From: Planctomycetota bacterium
Lineage (GTDB): Bacteria; Planctomycetota; UBA8742; UBA2392
DNA length: 64,000 bases
Assembly (NCBI GenBank): GCA_020845475.1
Contig: JADLFN010000002.1
Location: forward strand, 1 to 64,000
Reading direction: 5' to 3'
Part shown: positions 9,781 to 18,432 of the stretch, piece by piece
Numbering within the stretch: position 1 is the first letter of the stretch
Layout of the letters: every line of letters begins with the position of its first letter
Translations under genes and position numbers: made by a program
The notes under the pieces: generated by a model
What the model saw: the letters and a program-made list of their open reading frames with translations, nothing else
What the model was told of the DNA's origin: nothing
Databases searched by the model: none

Positions 9781-10974
9781 ATGGCCGTCGATGAAATCGT
9801 TGCTGCAATGCCTGAAGCGAAGCTGCGCGAACCGCTTGCGCGCGTGCTTGATTCCGGCACGCCCGAGGATTGGCGCGCCCTCGAAGCCGCCTGCAGCCCC
9901 GAGTCCGCCGATGCCCTGCTTGCAGCCGCACTCAAGGCGCGCGAGTTGCGCCATGCCGCTCATGAGAAGCTGCTGGCTGCGGTGCTTGCGCTTTCTCCCT
10001 GGCACGTGGAGGCCAGCCTGGTCATGGCGCGCGGCTATCTGGCGCGCGGCCTTGCGCGCCAGGCGCACGTCCTGCTCGCGAATCTGCGCAGGAACCGGGC
10101 TTCAGAGAAACAGGCCGAGCACGCGGGGCTGGATGAAATGCTTCTGCGCGTGGCCCAGGCATCCGGAAACGCTGAAGATGCCCGGGCCGCCGCCTATCGC
10201 CTGGCGATCAACACCGACGCGCCCTGGCCGGCTTTGCTCGCTGCGGGCGAGTACTTTCGCGCAGAAAAAGATCTCGACGCGCAGCGCACACTGTTTGCGC
10301 GCATGATCTCCGCGCGGCCCGACGATGCCGAGGCCAACGCCCTCATGGCATCGTGGCTTCACGACGAAGGTTACGATGAGCAGGCGCAGAGGCACATTGA
10401 GCGCGCGATCGCACATGCAACTTCGCGCGAACAACGCGTACGCGCACAACGCCTGCTGTTTGAGATCCGGTTCCCCGACGATGACGCGGAGCTGCGCAAG
10501 CTCACGGAGAGCTTCTTCGCCGCCAAGCCTGTCGAAGCGCTGCCCGTGCTCAAGCGCCTGACGCGCAAGCATCCCCACCTGGCGGAGGCCTGGCTGTTTC
10601 TGGGCTTTGCGCTGCGCCGCGATCGCCAACTCGGGGAAGCCATCGGCGCCTTTGAGCGCTGTGTCAAACTCAGTGCCGATCCCAACGCCCACAAAGAACT
10701 TGCCGCGCTCTATGGCGAGGCCAATGACCCTGCGCGGGCGGCCAGGCACGCGCGCAAGGCGCTTGAACTGCTGGGCGAGCACGACCGAATTTCCTGGGTC
10801 AACCTCGGCGCGGCACTCTGCGAGATGCGCAGGCTGCATGAAGCAAGCGCCGCACTGTCTCATGCGCGCGAGCTTGATCCCCAAAGCCCGCAGGTCGCAA
10901 TGCTCGAACAATCTATCAACGCCAGGCAAAAGCCCTTGCGCGGCTACTACAATGCTCGCATGGTGCGTTTATGA
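9781..10974 (+). CDS. TPR-repeat protein
   Basis: This 397-residue cytoplasmic protein has no signal peptide. It consists mostly of helix pairs that fit degenerate tetratricopeptide repeats, for example AEAWLFLGFALRRDRQLGEAIGAFERC near residue 265 and the following ISWVNLGAALCEMRRLHEASAALSHA. TPR solenoids bind partner proteins, and no catalytic motif is visible. GGAG lies seven bases before the ATG. The stop overlaps the start of the next TPR gene (ATGA at 10971-10974), so the two are almost certainly co-translated and may act together. The function is not recognised. Confidence 0.8.
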   Translation: MAVDEIVAAMPEAKLREPLARVLDSGTPEDWRALEAACSPESADALLAAALKARELRHAAHEKLLAAVLALSPWHVEASLVMARGYLARGLARQAHVLLANLRRNRASEKQAEHAGLDEMLLRVAQASGNAEDARAAAYRLAINTDAPWPALLAAGEYFRAEKDLDAQRTLFARMISARPDDAEANALMASWLHDEGYDEQAQRHIERAIAHATSREQRVRAQRLLFEIRFPDDDAELRKLTESFFAAKPVEALPVLKRLTRKHPHLAEAWLFLGFALRRDRQLGEAIGAFERCVKLSADPNAHKELAALYGEANDPARAARHARKALELLGEHDRISWVNLGAALCEMRRLHEASAALSHARELDPQSPQVAMLEQSINARQKPLRGYYNARMVRL

Positions 10975-12926
10975 GCAACGACAAACTCCGGGCTGCCGTC
11001 ATTCCGCTCTCGAGCGAAGAGGGCGACAAAACCGCCGCGCTCGTCGGGCGCGGGCTGGCACTGGAGTTCATTGACTGGCTCAAACTGGCCAAGGTCGAGT
11101 GCGTGCTGCTGACCAGCACCCACGTGGACGACGACGGCCGCCAGCGCTCGCTTGTCAATTTCAGCGAAGAGCTCGACACCCAGACTGTTTCCGACATCGT
11201 CAGCATGGCACAGGAAGAACACTCTGACGGCGAAGATGACGCGGCAGAAGTTCCCAACATCCAGATTGTGTTCTCCGGCTATCTCAAGCGCGTGGGTGAA
11301 ACCTTTGACGTCAGCTTTCACGTTACGGACGCCGCCGGCGCTTACCCGCGCGGAAGCGCGCAAGCGCACATCACCGCAGGGCAGTTTGGCAACGAAGTGG
11401 CTTCACTGTTCACGGAAAGCGCCAAGCTTGCGGGCTTGAACACGTCCACGAGATACAGCCCCGGCACCGCGCGCCTGGCTGCGTGGAACCAGCTTATGGT
11501 CGCGCGCGCTCTGCGTCTTGCCGGCGAAGTCGGCGCTCTGTCCAACGATTTGCCCGATGTGTTCGACCCGGCCATCAAAGCCGCGCGCCTTGACCGCAAC
11601 TGCACCGCCGCGCGCGATCGCTTGTGCGAACTGGCCGAAGTGCTCGTGTTCGAGCGCGGCTACGACCCGCAGAAAGCGCTGCACGCATTGGATGACGTCA
11701 CGCGGCTTGTGGGCGTGAGCTGGCGCAGCGTGCAGGTGCGGGGGCAACTGCTGGAAGCGCTGGGCAAACACGCCGAGGCCGCCAAGCACTTCCTGCGGCT
11801 GCTCAAGGGCGCCCACGAGGCGCCGACGCCCGAGCTGGCAGGCCGGGCCGCCTTTGCCGCGGCGCGCGCTTACAACCAGTGCGGCAAGCACGAAGATGCC
11901 GAGCGCCTGGCCGCGCGCGCCATGAAAATTGATGACCTGAAGGTCGAGGCAATCATCGAGTCCGGCGTGGCTAACCTGGGCCAGGGCAAGAAGGCCGTGG
12001 CCGAGCGGCTGTGGCAGCGCGCACTTGAACTTGACCCTGAACATATCGGCGCGCACTTGCGCCTGGCCCACTACTATGCCTCGCACGAAGAAGTGAAAAA
12101 GGCCGGCGAGCAGTTCGCGCGCGTGACCGCTATCGAGGGCGTGCCGCGCGAGGTTTATGCCGACGCCGCGGAGTTCTATTACAACCATCGGTTGTTCGAC
12201 GAAGCGATCAAGACTGCGCGGCGCTTTGCCGAGGAATTCCCGGGCGAACCAATTGCCCACCTGCTTTGCGCCTCGGCACTCAACGCGCTGGGCCGCCACG
12301 ACGATGCACGCAAGGAACTTGACTTGGCTGAGTTGTGCGCCGGCGTGGGCGCCCTCAAGGATTTGTCCACGCGCCAGCGCCGCTGGAGTGAGCACCCATC
12401 CTCGGAGGCGCGGCTGCACGCTGCCGCCGAGCGCGTGTTTGGCGAGGAACCTGCGTCAGTGGCCGATGAATTGGGCGCGCTGATCAAGGAGTATCCCGAT
12501 TTCTGGGAAGCTCGCATGCTGCTGGGCATCGCGCTGCGACGCATGGAAAAGTGGCAGGAAGCCAAAGAGCAATTCGAGGAAATACTCAAAGAGCGTTCTG
12601 TGCCCGCAGCTGACAAAGAACTGACCGGCATCTATTCGCAACTTGGCGAGCTGGCCAAAGCGCTTGAATTCGCTAAACGCGCCTACGACACGCAGCCTGA
12701 TGACCCGGAAATCGTGGCCAATTACGCGGCGGCGCTGCTGGAAAATGACGAACTGACGGAGGCCTACAAGTTTGCGCGCCGCGCAGAGAGCATGGCTCCC
12801 GCCGATGAAGTAACGCGCACGTTGATCCAGCAGATTCTGGCACGCAGTGAAAGCCGCGGCTTTCTGGCTAACATCAAGGCCGCCGCCAAGTTCGTGACAA
12901 AGAAACTGCGCCGCAAAAAGAAATAA
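10971..12926 (+). CDS. large TPR-repeat protein
   Basis: This 651-residue protein is coupled to the preceding TPR gene by an ATGA overlap. The first ~160 residues look like a distinct alpha/beta domain (VIPLSSEEGDKTAALVGRGLA, VNIQIVFSGYL-like strands) similar in style to the TolB/CsgG-like N-termini that some TPR proteins carry. That similarity is tentative. The rest is a TPR array, for example GAHLRLAHYYASHEEVKKAGEQF near residue 360 and WEARMLLGIALRRMEKWQEAKEQFE near residue 510. The C-terminus is lysine/arginine-rich (KKLRRKKK). No enzyme motif is seen. It may be a scaffold. Confidence 0.8.
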   Translation: MSNDKLRAAVIPLSSEEGDKTAALVGRGLALEFIDWLKLAKVECVLLTSTHVDDDGRQRSLVNFSEELDTQTVSDIVSMAQEEHSDGEDDAAEVPNIQIVFSGYLKRVGETFDVSFHVTDAAGAYPRGSAQAHITAGQFGNEVASLFTESAKLAGLNTSTRYSPGTARLAAWNQLMVARALRLAGEVGALSNDLPDVFDPAIKAARLDRNCTAARDRLCELAEVLVFERGYDPQKALHALDDVTRLVGVSWRSVQVRGQLLEALGKHAEAAKHFLRLLKGAHEAPTPELAGRAAFAAARAYNQCGKHEDAERLAARAMKIDDLKVEAIIESGVANLGQGKKAVAERLWQRALELDPEHIGAHLRLAHYYASHEEVKKAGEQFARVTAIEGVPREVYADAAEFYYNHRLFDEAIKTARRFAEEFPGEPIAHLLCASALNALGRHDDARKELDLAELCAGVGALKDLSTRQRRWSEHPSSEARLHAAAERVFGEEPASVADELGALIKEYPDFWEARMLLGIALRRMEKWQEAKEQFEEILKERSVPAADKELTGIYSQLGELAKALEFAKRAYDTQPDDPEIVANYAAALLENDELTEAYKFARRAESMAPADEVTRTLIQQILARSESRGFLANIKAAAKFVTKKLRRKKK

Positions 12927-12928
12927 GG

Positions 12929-12952
12929 ACGCGGCAGGCCGCGTCCCTTTAC
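12929..12952. terminator. hairpin terminator between convergent genes
   Basis: A stem GGACGCGG/CCGCGTCC with the four-base loop CAGG is followed by CTTT. It lies between the end of the large TPR gene and the end of the minus-strand lipoprotein gene and could serve both. Confidence 0.75.
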
Positions 12953-12962
12953 GTTCACAATT

Positions 12963-13925
12963 TTACTTGCGTTGATCCTCAGGCGGCCGCTGCTCATAAG
13001 GCGCGTCGAGCACCACCTTGACCCTGTACTTCATTTCGCCGGTTTCGCCGGCTTTGATGCCCTGCGGGAAACTCCAGCGAAGAAGATCGCGATCTCCTGG
13101 GCGGGCGATGAAATCAACCTTGGTGCCCTGGCGCGGCAACGTGGCGCTGCCGGTGATGTAGCTGGTGTAGTAGGGCACGGGTTCGTTGATCTCAGTCGGC
13201 CCGGTGTCGTATTCGTTGGTGTTGTAGTAAACGAGCGTGTACGTGACTTCAACGCCGTCGCCCACCAGTTCGCGGTTGGCATACTTGAACAGGTGCAGGC
13301 CGATGATGCGCTCGCCGGAAGCCTGATAGAAACCCTCGCGTGAACGGGCCGCCGCGAGCTTCTCATTCGCCTTCATCGCGTCAACGTGCTCGCGCGAAGC
13401 CACGCGCGAGGTGCGCTCACGGGTCTGTTCGAACCAGCCCACGCTGTCCATGGAGTAAGCGGTGGTTTTATCGCGACCCAGGCGGCGACGTGTTTCCTCG
13501 CGGCTCTCCATGCCTTTGTACAACGTCTCATTGACGCGGGCATTGACGTGATCGAGTGCCTGGCGCGAGTTCAACCAGACCTGCGTGCGACGCGCGTCCA
13601 GCCGCTCAACGTATTTGATGCCGTCAAATTGCTGACCGCTATAGCGTGCGTTAAGGAAATTGACGGCCGTGCGTGCGCCCAGCGAATACTCGCAGCGCAA
13701 CTGCGCGAATTCCAGTACGGGAATGTCAACGCGATTGGAGTCCGTGCGCGTGGTATCGTTGCGGTTGCCGCCATCGCGCGTAACGCCGGTGGCCTCTGGA
13801 TCCTTGATGTAGTCCGCTTCGCGCGCGTCGGGTTTCTGGCCGGTGTAACGGATTTCACCGTCCGACGCGCAGCCCAGCGGCGTAAGAATCGCGATTGCTG
13901 CAAGGATGTAGAGAAGCCTGCGCAT
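12963..13925 (-). CDS. putative lipoprotein with a DUF11-like beta domain
   Basis: This 320-residue exported protein starts MRRLLYILAAIAILTPLGC, a lipoprotein-like signal with an imperfect lipobox (PLGC). The C-terminal ~110 residues (VEVTYTLVYYNTNEYDTG, LPRQGTKVDFIARPGDRD, IKAGETGEMKYRVKV) resemble the DUF11/conserved-repeat beta-sandwich used in surface proteins. The middle is charged and helical. I set the start at 13925 because the 29 extra upstream codons precede the signal sequence. It follows another minus-strand lipoprotein gene. Two hairpins lie in the 145 bp between them. No function is recognised. Confidence 0.7.
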   Translation of the reverse strand: MRRLLYILAAIAILTPLGCASDGEIRYTGQKPDAREADYIKDPEATGVTRDGGNRNDTTRTDSNRVDIPVLEFAQLRCEYSLGARTAVNFLNARYSGQQFDGIKYVERLDARRTQVWLNSRQALDHVNARVNETLYKGMESREETRRRLGRDKTTAYSMDSVGWFEQTRERTSRVASREHVDAMKANEKLAAARSREGFYQASGERIIGLHLFKYANRELVGDGVEVTYTLVYYNTNEYDTGPTEINEPVPYYTSYITGSATLPRQGTKVDFIARPGDRDLLRWSFPQGIKAGETGEMKYRVKVVLDAPYEQRPPEDQRK

Positions 13926-13975
13926 GATCCGGCCTTCGATGTCCGACTTCCGCGATTTGAGCACGCGCTCTTGCG

Positions 13976-14009
13976 AAAAGCCGCCTGCGCATCTGACTCG
14001 CAAGCGGCT
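13976..14009 (-). terminator. hairpin with T-tract upstream of the DUF11-like lipoprotein gene
   Basis: Read on the minus strand, AGCCGC and GCGGCT pair, with an inner GCG/CGC, and TTTT follows directly. It is the second of two terminator-like hairpins between the two lipoprotein genes and sits in the leader of the downstream gene. It could be a backup terminator or an attenuator. Confidence 0.5.
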
Positions 14010-14030
14010 CAACGTCCGGAAGTCATGGGC

Positions 14031-14060
14031 AAAAACCGGCGGCCCACAGCAGGGCCGCCG
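14031..14060 (-). terminator. intrinsic terminator of the small lipoprotein gene
   Basis: On the minus strand a perfect 9-bp stem CGGCGGCCC/GGGCCGCCG with a six-base loop is followed by GTTTTT, eleven bases past the stop codon of the gene at 14071-14589. Confidence 0.85.
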
Positions 14061-14070
14061 CGGCCCCCTG

Positions 14071-14589
14071 CTACTTGATGTATTTCGCCGAACCGAAGTC
14101 GATCACGGCAATCACGGTGCCTTGCAGGCGCGCCTGTTCAATCAGCGCGTCGCGCGTCACGGTGTCGCCATAATCGTAAACCTTGAGTTCGACGTCTTCG
14201 CCGGCCGAGCCGGTGCGGCGCGTGTTGCTGACGTCGCGACGGCGCTGGTAAACAACATAGGTGACGGCCTTGTAATCACTGACGGCCGCGGCGATGTCAT
14301 TGGTCAGGTAGATCGGGACCACGGAGATGCGCGTGAGTTCCGTGTGGCTGTACACGTCCATCTTGGCGAAGATCTTCTTGCCGCCGAGGGTGAACTCGAA
14401 TTCCTTGTCTGTGTCGTTGCTGCGCAGTTCAAACACCTTGGTCTGGTCGCCTGTGCCGGCTTCGTCAGACTTTACGCCAAGGGGTTGACCGCCGGCGCTG
14501 AATTGAAAGCGCATCGGGCCCGAAGAACCGCAGCCAAAGAGAGCAATCGAAAGCACAAGGAACAACACACCGGTGAGAATCCGGGACAT
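14071..14589 (-). CDS. small putative lipoprotein
   Basis: This 172-residue protein starts with SRILTGVLFLVLSIALFGC, a lipoprotein-type signal. GGAG lies eight bases before ATG 14589, which decides the start. The in-frame extension to 14685 has no ribosome site and would bury the signal. The mature part is mostly beta-strand (FEFTLGGKKIFAKMDVYS, DVELKVYDYGDTVTRD) and ends VIDFGSAKYIK. I recognise no family. It is probably an envelope protein. It lies upstream of the DUF11-like lipoprotein on the same strand but is separated from it by two terminator-like hairpins. Confidence 0.65.
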   Translation of the reverse strand: MSRILTGVLFLVLSIALFGCGSSGPMRFQFSAGGQPLGVKSDEAGTGDQTKVFELRSNDTDKEFEFTLGGKKIFAKMDVYSHTELTRISVVPIYLTNDIAAAVSDYKAVTYVVYQRRRDVSNTRRTGSAGEDVELKVYDYGDTVTRDALIEQARLQGTVIAVIDFGSAKYIK

Positions 14590-14985
14590 GAGGGGATCTC
14601 CGAAGAAATCTCGCGCAATTGGGGGATGCGCAGGTTTTAGAATCAAATGCGCGCCGATGGAAGAGGCTGCGTTCGGCTCTTGCATGTCGCTGTCTCGCTC
14701 ACAGCGTGCGCATCCTTAAGGGGCGACCCCTGCAGAACTGGCTAAGACGGCGGCGCGCGCCGCGTCGGCCCTTCATTACACGGTGTCTAGTTGGAGGATT
14801 GGACGCAAAGTGTTACTTAATCGAGTGTTACGCATACACGCCGTTCATCGCTTCCCGCGCAAGCTGGATCTTCCTTGCTTTTTATGACACGTTCGTACAC
14901 ACTGAATCCATGTCACGATTGGCCTGGCAAGACAGGTTGATGACAGTGACAGGCTATAATGGCCATATCCAGCCAAGAGGCGGTC
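14590..14985. promoter_or_regulatory. divergent intergenic region with candidate promoter and repeated GACAG motifs
   Basis: These ~400 bp separate the minus-strand lipoprotein gene from the plus-strand regulator gene. A perfect -10 box TATAAT lies at 14955-14960. No good -35 is seen at 17 bp; TTGATG at 14937 is too close. Three GACAG copies (14931, 14942, 14948) sit immediately upstream of the -10, and TGTC at 14911 faces GACA at 14931. This placement would suit an operator for autoregulation by the adjacent S24-type repressor. The remaining ~300 bp show no gene. Confidence 0.4.
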
Positions 14986-15741
14986 ATGGATCCGACCAAC
15001 GAGTTCGAGAAGCACGACGACGCCATATCGGGCGACAAAGACCAGGTGGCTGCGGGCGAGCGCATCAAGCGCCTGCGCAGTTTCCGTGGCTTGACTTGCG
15101 CTGAGCTGGCCAAGCGTATTGGTTGCACGCGCCCTTACCTCAGCGCTGTTGAGAACGGCCGCTATCCGGTCAGCACCAAAATTCTGCGCAAGCTTTCGGG
15201 CGCGCTGAACGTGACGCACGACTTTTTCATGAACGCGCAGGAACCCGACCTCGAGGACACCGAGGCGCTCACGCGCGACATGCTCAACCGCAAAATGGCC
15301 GAGCGCGCACGCGAAAACGTGGGAGCTTCACGCCGCGCATCCGCTTCACGCATGATCCCGGTAGTAAGCGTGACTGCGGCTGGACGACCGCTGGCCGCCT
15401 TTGACGATTTTCCCACGGGCGGCGGCTACGACTATGTGGACTGCCCCAGCGATATCGCCGACGAAAATGCGTTCGCCCTGAAAATTACGGGCGACAGCAT
15501 GGAGCCGGTGATTCCTAATGGCAGCACGATTATCGTTGCGCCGAACATGATGCCGCGCGAAGGCCGGCCTGTGGTAGTCAAGCTCGAGAGCGGCGATGTG
15601 ACCTGCAAGAACTTTCAGCGCCGCGGCGACCAGATCATCCTGACGCCCTACAACCATGCCCACGACGTGCAAATTTTCAGCGTGCGTGAACTGCAATGGA
15701 TTTACCCGGTGATAAAGGTCGTGGTGGATCTGTACCATTGA
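14986..15741 (+). CDS. HTH (XRE) transcriptional regulator with LexA/CI-type S24 peptidase domain
   Basis: The protein has 251 residues. An acidic N-terminus precedes a helix-turn-helix (ERIKRLRSFRGLTCAELAKR, CTRPYLSAVENG) at about residues 25-85. A C-terminal S24 domain follows. The self-cleavage pair Ala-Gly is visible in VTAAGRPLA, the nucleophile Ser in GDSMEP, and the general-base Lys in DVTCKNF. The whole LexA/CI autocleavage apparatus therefore appears intact, and the protein is likely a repressor inactivated by RecA-stimulated cleavage. AGAGG five bases before ATG 14986 decides the start. GACAG repeats upstream may be its operator. The target genes are unknown. It is not LexA itself, since the DNA-binding domain is XRE-type. 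Confidence 0.85.
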   Translation: MDPTNEFEKHDDAISGDKDQVAAGERIKRLRSFRGLTCAELAKRIGCTRPYLSAVENGRYPVSTKILRKLSGALNVTHDFFMNAQEPDLEDTEALTRDMLNRKMAERARENVGASRRASASRMIPVVSVTAAGRPLAAFDDFPTGGGYDYVDCPSDIADENAFALKITGDSMEPVIPNGSTIIVAPNMMPREGRPVVVKLESGDVTCKNFQRRGDQIILTPYNHAHDVQIFSVRELQWIYPVIKVVVDLYH

Positions 15742-15773
15742 TTCAGTTCAAAATTCGCAGCGAGGAATGCAAA

Positions 15774-15803
15774 ATGGGCCGCGATTGCGGCCCATCTTGA
15801 TTG
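15774..15803 (+). terminator. hairpin terminator after the S24 regulator gene
   Basis: A perfect 9-bp stem ATGGGCCGC/GCGGCCCAT with the GATT loop is followed by CTTGATTGTT, a weak T-rich tail. Confidence 0.6.
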
Positions 15804-15815
15804 TTGTCGTCCCGT

Positions 15816-15852
15816 CTTTTGCATTTTGCATTTTGAATTTTTCATTTTGAAC
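15816..15852. repeat. short-word AT-rich repeat (TTTTGCATTTTGCATTTTGAA type)
   Basis: Degenerate tandem words of the form TTTTGCA/TTTTGAA lie just before the NuoE-like gene. They belong to a class of low-complexity intergenic word repeats seen repeatedly in this window and contrast with the GC-rich surroundings. The upstream TTC frame of the NuoE ORF reads through it, which argues for the later start. Confidence 0.6.
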
Positions 15853-15867
15853 TTAGCGTCAGCGCAC

Positions 15868-16383
15868 ATGCCCTTCGACAAAGACGAGATCCTGCCTCAG
15901 GTCCAGACGCTCTTTGACGCCCTCGAGCCCAAGAAGCTCCAAGAGCTCGACCACGCAATCGCGCGCTGGAAAGGCAAGCCCACGGCGCTGATGCAGGTCA
16001 TGCACGTAGCGCAGGAGGCGTTCACCTGGCTGCCGGAAGGCGCGCTTGAGCGCATCGCGCGCGGCCTCGATCTTCCGCGCGCGCAGGTGTTCGGCTTTGC
16101 CACCTTTTACGATCATTTCTACACGGACGGCCCGGCGCGCAACACGCTGCGCGTGTGCAAAAGCATCTCCTGCCACTTGCGCGGCGCGGGAGAGCTGATT
16201 GAAGCCGCGCAGCAGGAACTCGGCATCGAGCCCGGCAAGATCACCAAAGATGGCCGCGTACGCTTTGAGTGCGTTTCATGCCTCGGCCAGTGCGACGGCG
16301 GCCCCGCCGTGAGCATCAACGACGAGCCCCATCACGAAGTCGCACCGGAAGATCTGCGCAAACTGATCAAGGCGCTGAAGTAG
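15868..16383 (+). CDS. NuoE-like [2Fe-2S] thioredoxin-fold subunit (orphan)
   Basis: This 171-residue protein belongs to the 24-kDa complex I subunit family, which holds a [2Fe-2S] cluster and passes electrons to or from the NuoF flavin. The four ligands are visible as CKSISC and, further on, CVSCLGQC. The N-terminal helical region (ALMQVMHVAQEAFTWLPEGAL) and FATFYDHF are typical. Start ATG 15868 was chosen over 15826, whose extra residues are encoded by an intergenic repeat. No nuoF, hydrogenase or formate dehydrogenase subunit is adjacent, so its partner must be elsewhere. Its stop codon directly abuts that of the convergent ligase-like gene with no spacer. Confidence 0.88.
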   Translation: MPFDKDEILPQVQTLFDALEPKKLQELDHAIARWKGKPTALMQVMHVAQEAFTWLPEGALERIARGLDLPRAQVFGFATFYDHFYTDGPARNTLRVCKSISCHLRGAGELIEAAQQELGIEPGKITKDGRVRFECVSCLGQCDGGPAVSINDEPHHEVAPEDLRKLIKALK

Positions 16384-18432
16384 TTACGCCCGCTCGTAGG
16401 CGTCTGTTCCCTGCTTGCGCAGGATATGCACGCGCGTCTTTCCTGTAGCGTCGGTGGGCAGGCTTGCGGCGAACACAATCGTTGTGGGCCGCTTCTTTTC
16501 CGTCAGGAATTGCGCCGCGTGCGACTTCAGTTTGTCGAGCATCGCCTGCCGGTCGGCGTCGCCTGCGGGGATGCGGCCATCTTCGCGACCCTGCGCGAAC
16601 GCGCCTTTGCGCAGGATTACAAACGTTGTGATCTGCTGCCGGCCCTCGGCACCGGGCGTGCCGAGCGTGGCCGCGGTTTCGACCAGCTCATGGCGCATGA
16701 GCACTTCATCCACTTCGCGCGGGCTGACAAAATCGCCGTCACGTTCGATGAACTCGCCTTTGCGCCCAAGCACGTACACAAATCCGTCTGCGTCAATGCG
16801 TCCCAGATCGCCACTGTGGAACCAGCCGCCGGCGAACACTTTGGGGTTGTCCTCGGGCCGATTGAAATACTCTCTGAGCGTGCCCTCGCCCCACACGCAA
16901 ATCTCGCCGCGCTGGTTGATATCCGCCGTCGGGAACACGGAAGGATTTGCTCGGGTGAATGCTTTGTGCGTCCAATCGCCCTCAAGCGGGCGCAAGGGCC
17001 GCGATTCATCCCAGATCGCAACCTTGTCGCCCAGTGGCTTGCCCACCGAGCCAATCTTGCGCGTGCCATTGATCGGGTTAAGAGTGGCAAAGCCCGAAGT
17101 CTCAGCCAGTGAATAGCCTTCAAGCACGGGCACCAGAAAGCACTTCTCAAACGCCAGTTGTGTGGCCGCCGGCAATGCGGCCGCACCACTGATCACGAGG
17201 CGCAGGCTGGAGATATCGTGCGCGCGGGCCAGGCCCAGTTCGCGAGAGCCTTTGTCTTCCTGTTTGCGCAATGCACCCGGGCTTTCGTGGCCGGCGGGCC
17301 ACATGTCGTTCTGCTCGCGCTTGAGGCCGCGCGCCTCGGAGATCTCGCGCTCGGTCAGAATGCCGAGCATGGCCGGCACCGCCGACACCGCCGTGGCTTT
17401 GTAGCGTTCGACGACGGGCCAGAAGCGCGAGGCCGAAAACTCGCTGAAAAGCACCACGCTGCCGCCAAGGCAAAGCGGCGCGAAGATGCTTGTGATCTGC
17501 GCGTTCACATGAAACAGCGGCAGCGCGCACAGCATGCGTTGCGTGGCATTGAAGCCCAGTGCCGTGCTCAGGCAGCGTGCGCCCGTGAGAAACTGCCGCT
17601 GCTGCAGCACCGCGCCGCGCGGCATCTCGAGTGATCGGCCTGTGTAACAGAGCTGGGCTTCTTCCCATTGCTGCGGGGACGAGCCCTTGATTTCGAGGGA
17701 AGCCTGTTTGATGCACGCGCTGTAACTGAAAACATCCTTGGGGCCGCGACCCTCACGCAGCGCCGTTTCGGCACGCGCCGATTCCGGAACCTCGCCCGCA
17801 ATCACCACGCCCAGCAGCCCCGGCAGGCCGTCGCGCGCAAGTTGATACAGCGGCCAGTATTCCTTGCTCGTAAACAGGATAGCCGCGCCACAATCCTGCA
17901 TGATCAGCTTGAATTCTTCAGGCCCAGCATCGGCGCTGATGGGCACCGCAACCATGCCGGCCTTCATCGCGCCCAGCCACGCAAACACATACTCGGGCGA
18001 GTTGTTCATCAGGATCGCGATGCGCGCCCCGCGCTGTGCGCCCAGTGCGGTCATCATATTTGCGGCGCGCGTGGTCTGCTCGTCGAGCTGCAGGAACGAA
18101 TACTCGCGTCCATCCTGCTCGAAAATCAGGAACGTGCGGCTGCCGTGCTTGGCCCCCTGGCCAAGAATCAGGTCGCGCACGTTGTTGTATTCATTGGCCG
18201 CGCGCATGGGATCCGTGAAGCGCGCGCGCGTGCGGATGACTTCGGTGGTGCGCCGTGCGGGCGCGGCAACAAATCGCGGCTGAACCGACAAGACCTTGTC
18301 CGTGTTGGCCGCAGGCGCGGCCGGCTTGACCGTCTTGACGGTCGGCCGCGGCGCTTTTGCAACCGTCGATTTCTTCGCGGGTTTTGCCGACGTGGACCGA
18401 GTCGAGGTCTTTCGTGAAACGCTGCGCGCCAT
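16384..18432 (-). CDS. acyl-CoA synthetase-like AMP-binding protein with altered P-loop and basic N-terminal tail
   Basis: This 682-residue member of the class I adenylate-forming superfamily would normally activate a carboxylic acid with ATP. The core and C-terminal motifs are good: GYSLAETSG, GEICVWGEG, GWFHSGDLGRIDADGFVYVLGRK, and the C-terminal Lys in TGKTRVHILRK. The ATP-binding loop, canonically YTSGTTGxPKG, reads YTGRSLEMPRG near residues 258-268 and lacks the central glycines. The first ~55 residues are Lys/Ala/Pro/Ser-rich, like a histone H1 tail. GGAGG lies five bases before ATG 18432. The substrate is unknown, and activity may be reduced or redirected. Confidence 0.8.
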   Translation of the reverse strand: MARSVSRKTSTRSTSAKPAKKSTVAKAPRPTVKTVKPAAPAANTDKVLSVQPRFVAAPARRTTEVIRTRARFTDPMRAANEYNNVRDLILGQGAKHGSRTFLIFEQDGREYSFLQLDEQTTRAANMMTALGAQRGARIAILMNNSPEYVFAWLGAMKAGMVAVPISADAGPEEFKLIMQDCGAAILFTSKEYWPLYQLARDGLPGLLGVVIAGEVPESARAETALREGRGPKDVFSYSACIKQASLEIKGSSPQQWEEAQLCYTGRSLEMPRGAVLQQRQFLTGARCLSTALGFNATQRMLCALPLFHVNAQITSIFAPLCLGGSVVLFSEFSASRFWPVVERYKATAVSAVPAMLGILTEREISEARGLKREQNDMWPAGHESPGALRKQEDKGSRELGLARAHDISSLRLVISGAAALPAATQLAFEKCFLVPVLEGYSLAETSGFATLNPINGTRKIGSVGKPLGDKVAIWDESRPLRPLEGDWTHKAFTRANPSVFPTADINQRGEICVWGEGTLREYFNRPEDNPKVFAGGWFHSGDLGRIDADGFVYVLGRKGEFIERDGDFVSPREVDEVLMRHELVETAATLGTPGAEGRQQITTFVILRKGAFAQGREDGRIPAGDADRQAMLDKLKSHAAQFLTEKKRPTTIVFAASLPTDATGKTRVHILRKQGTDAYERA

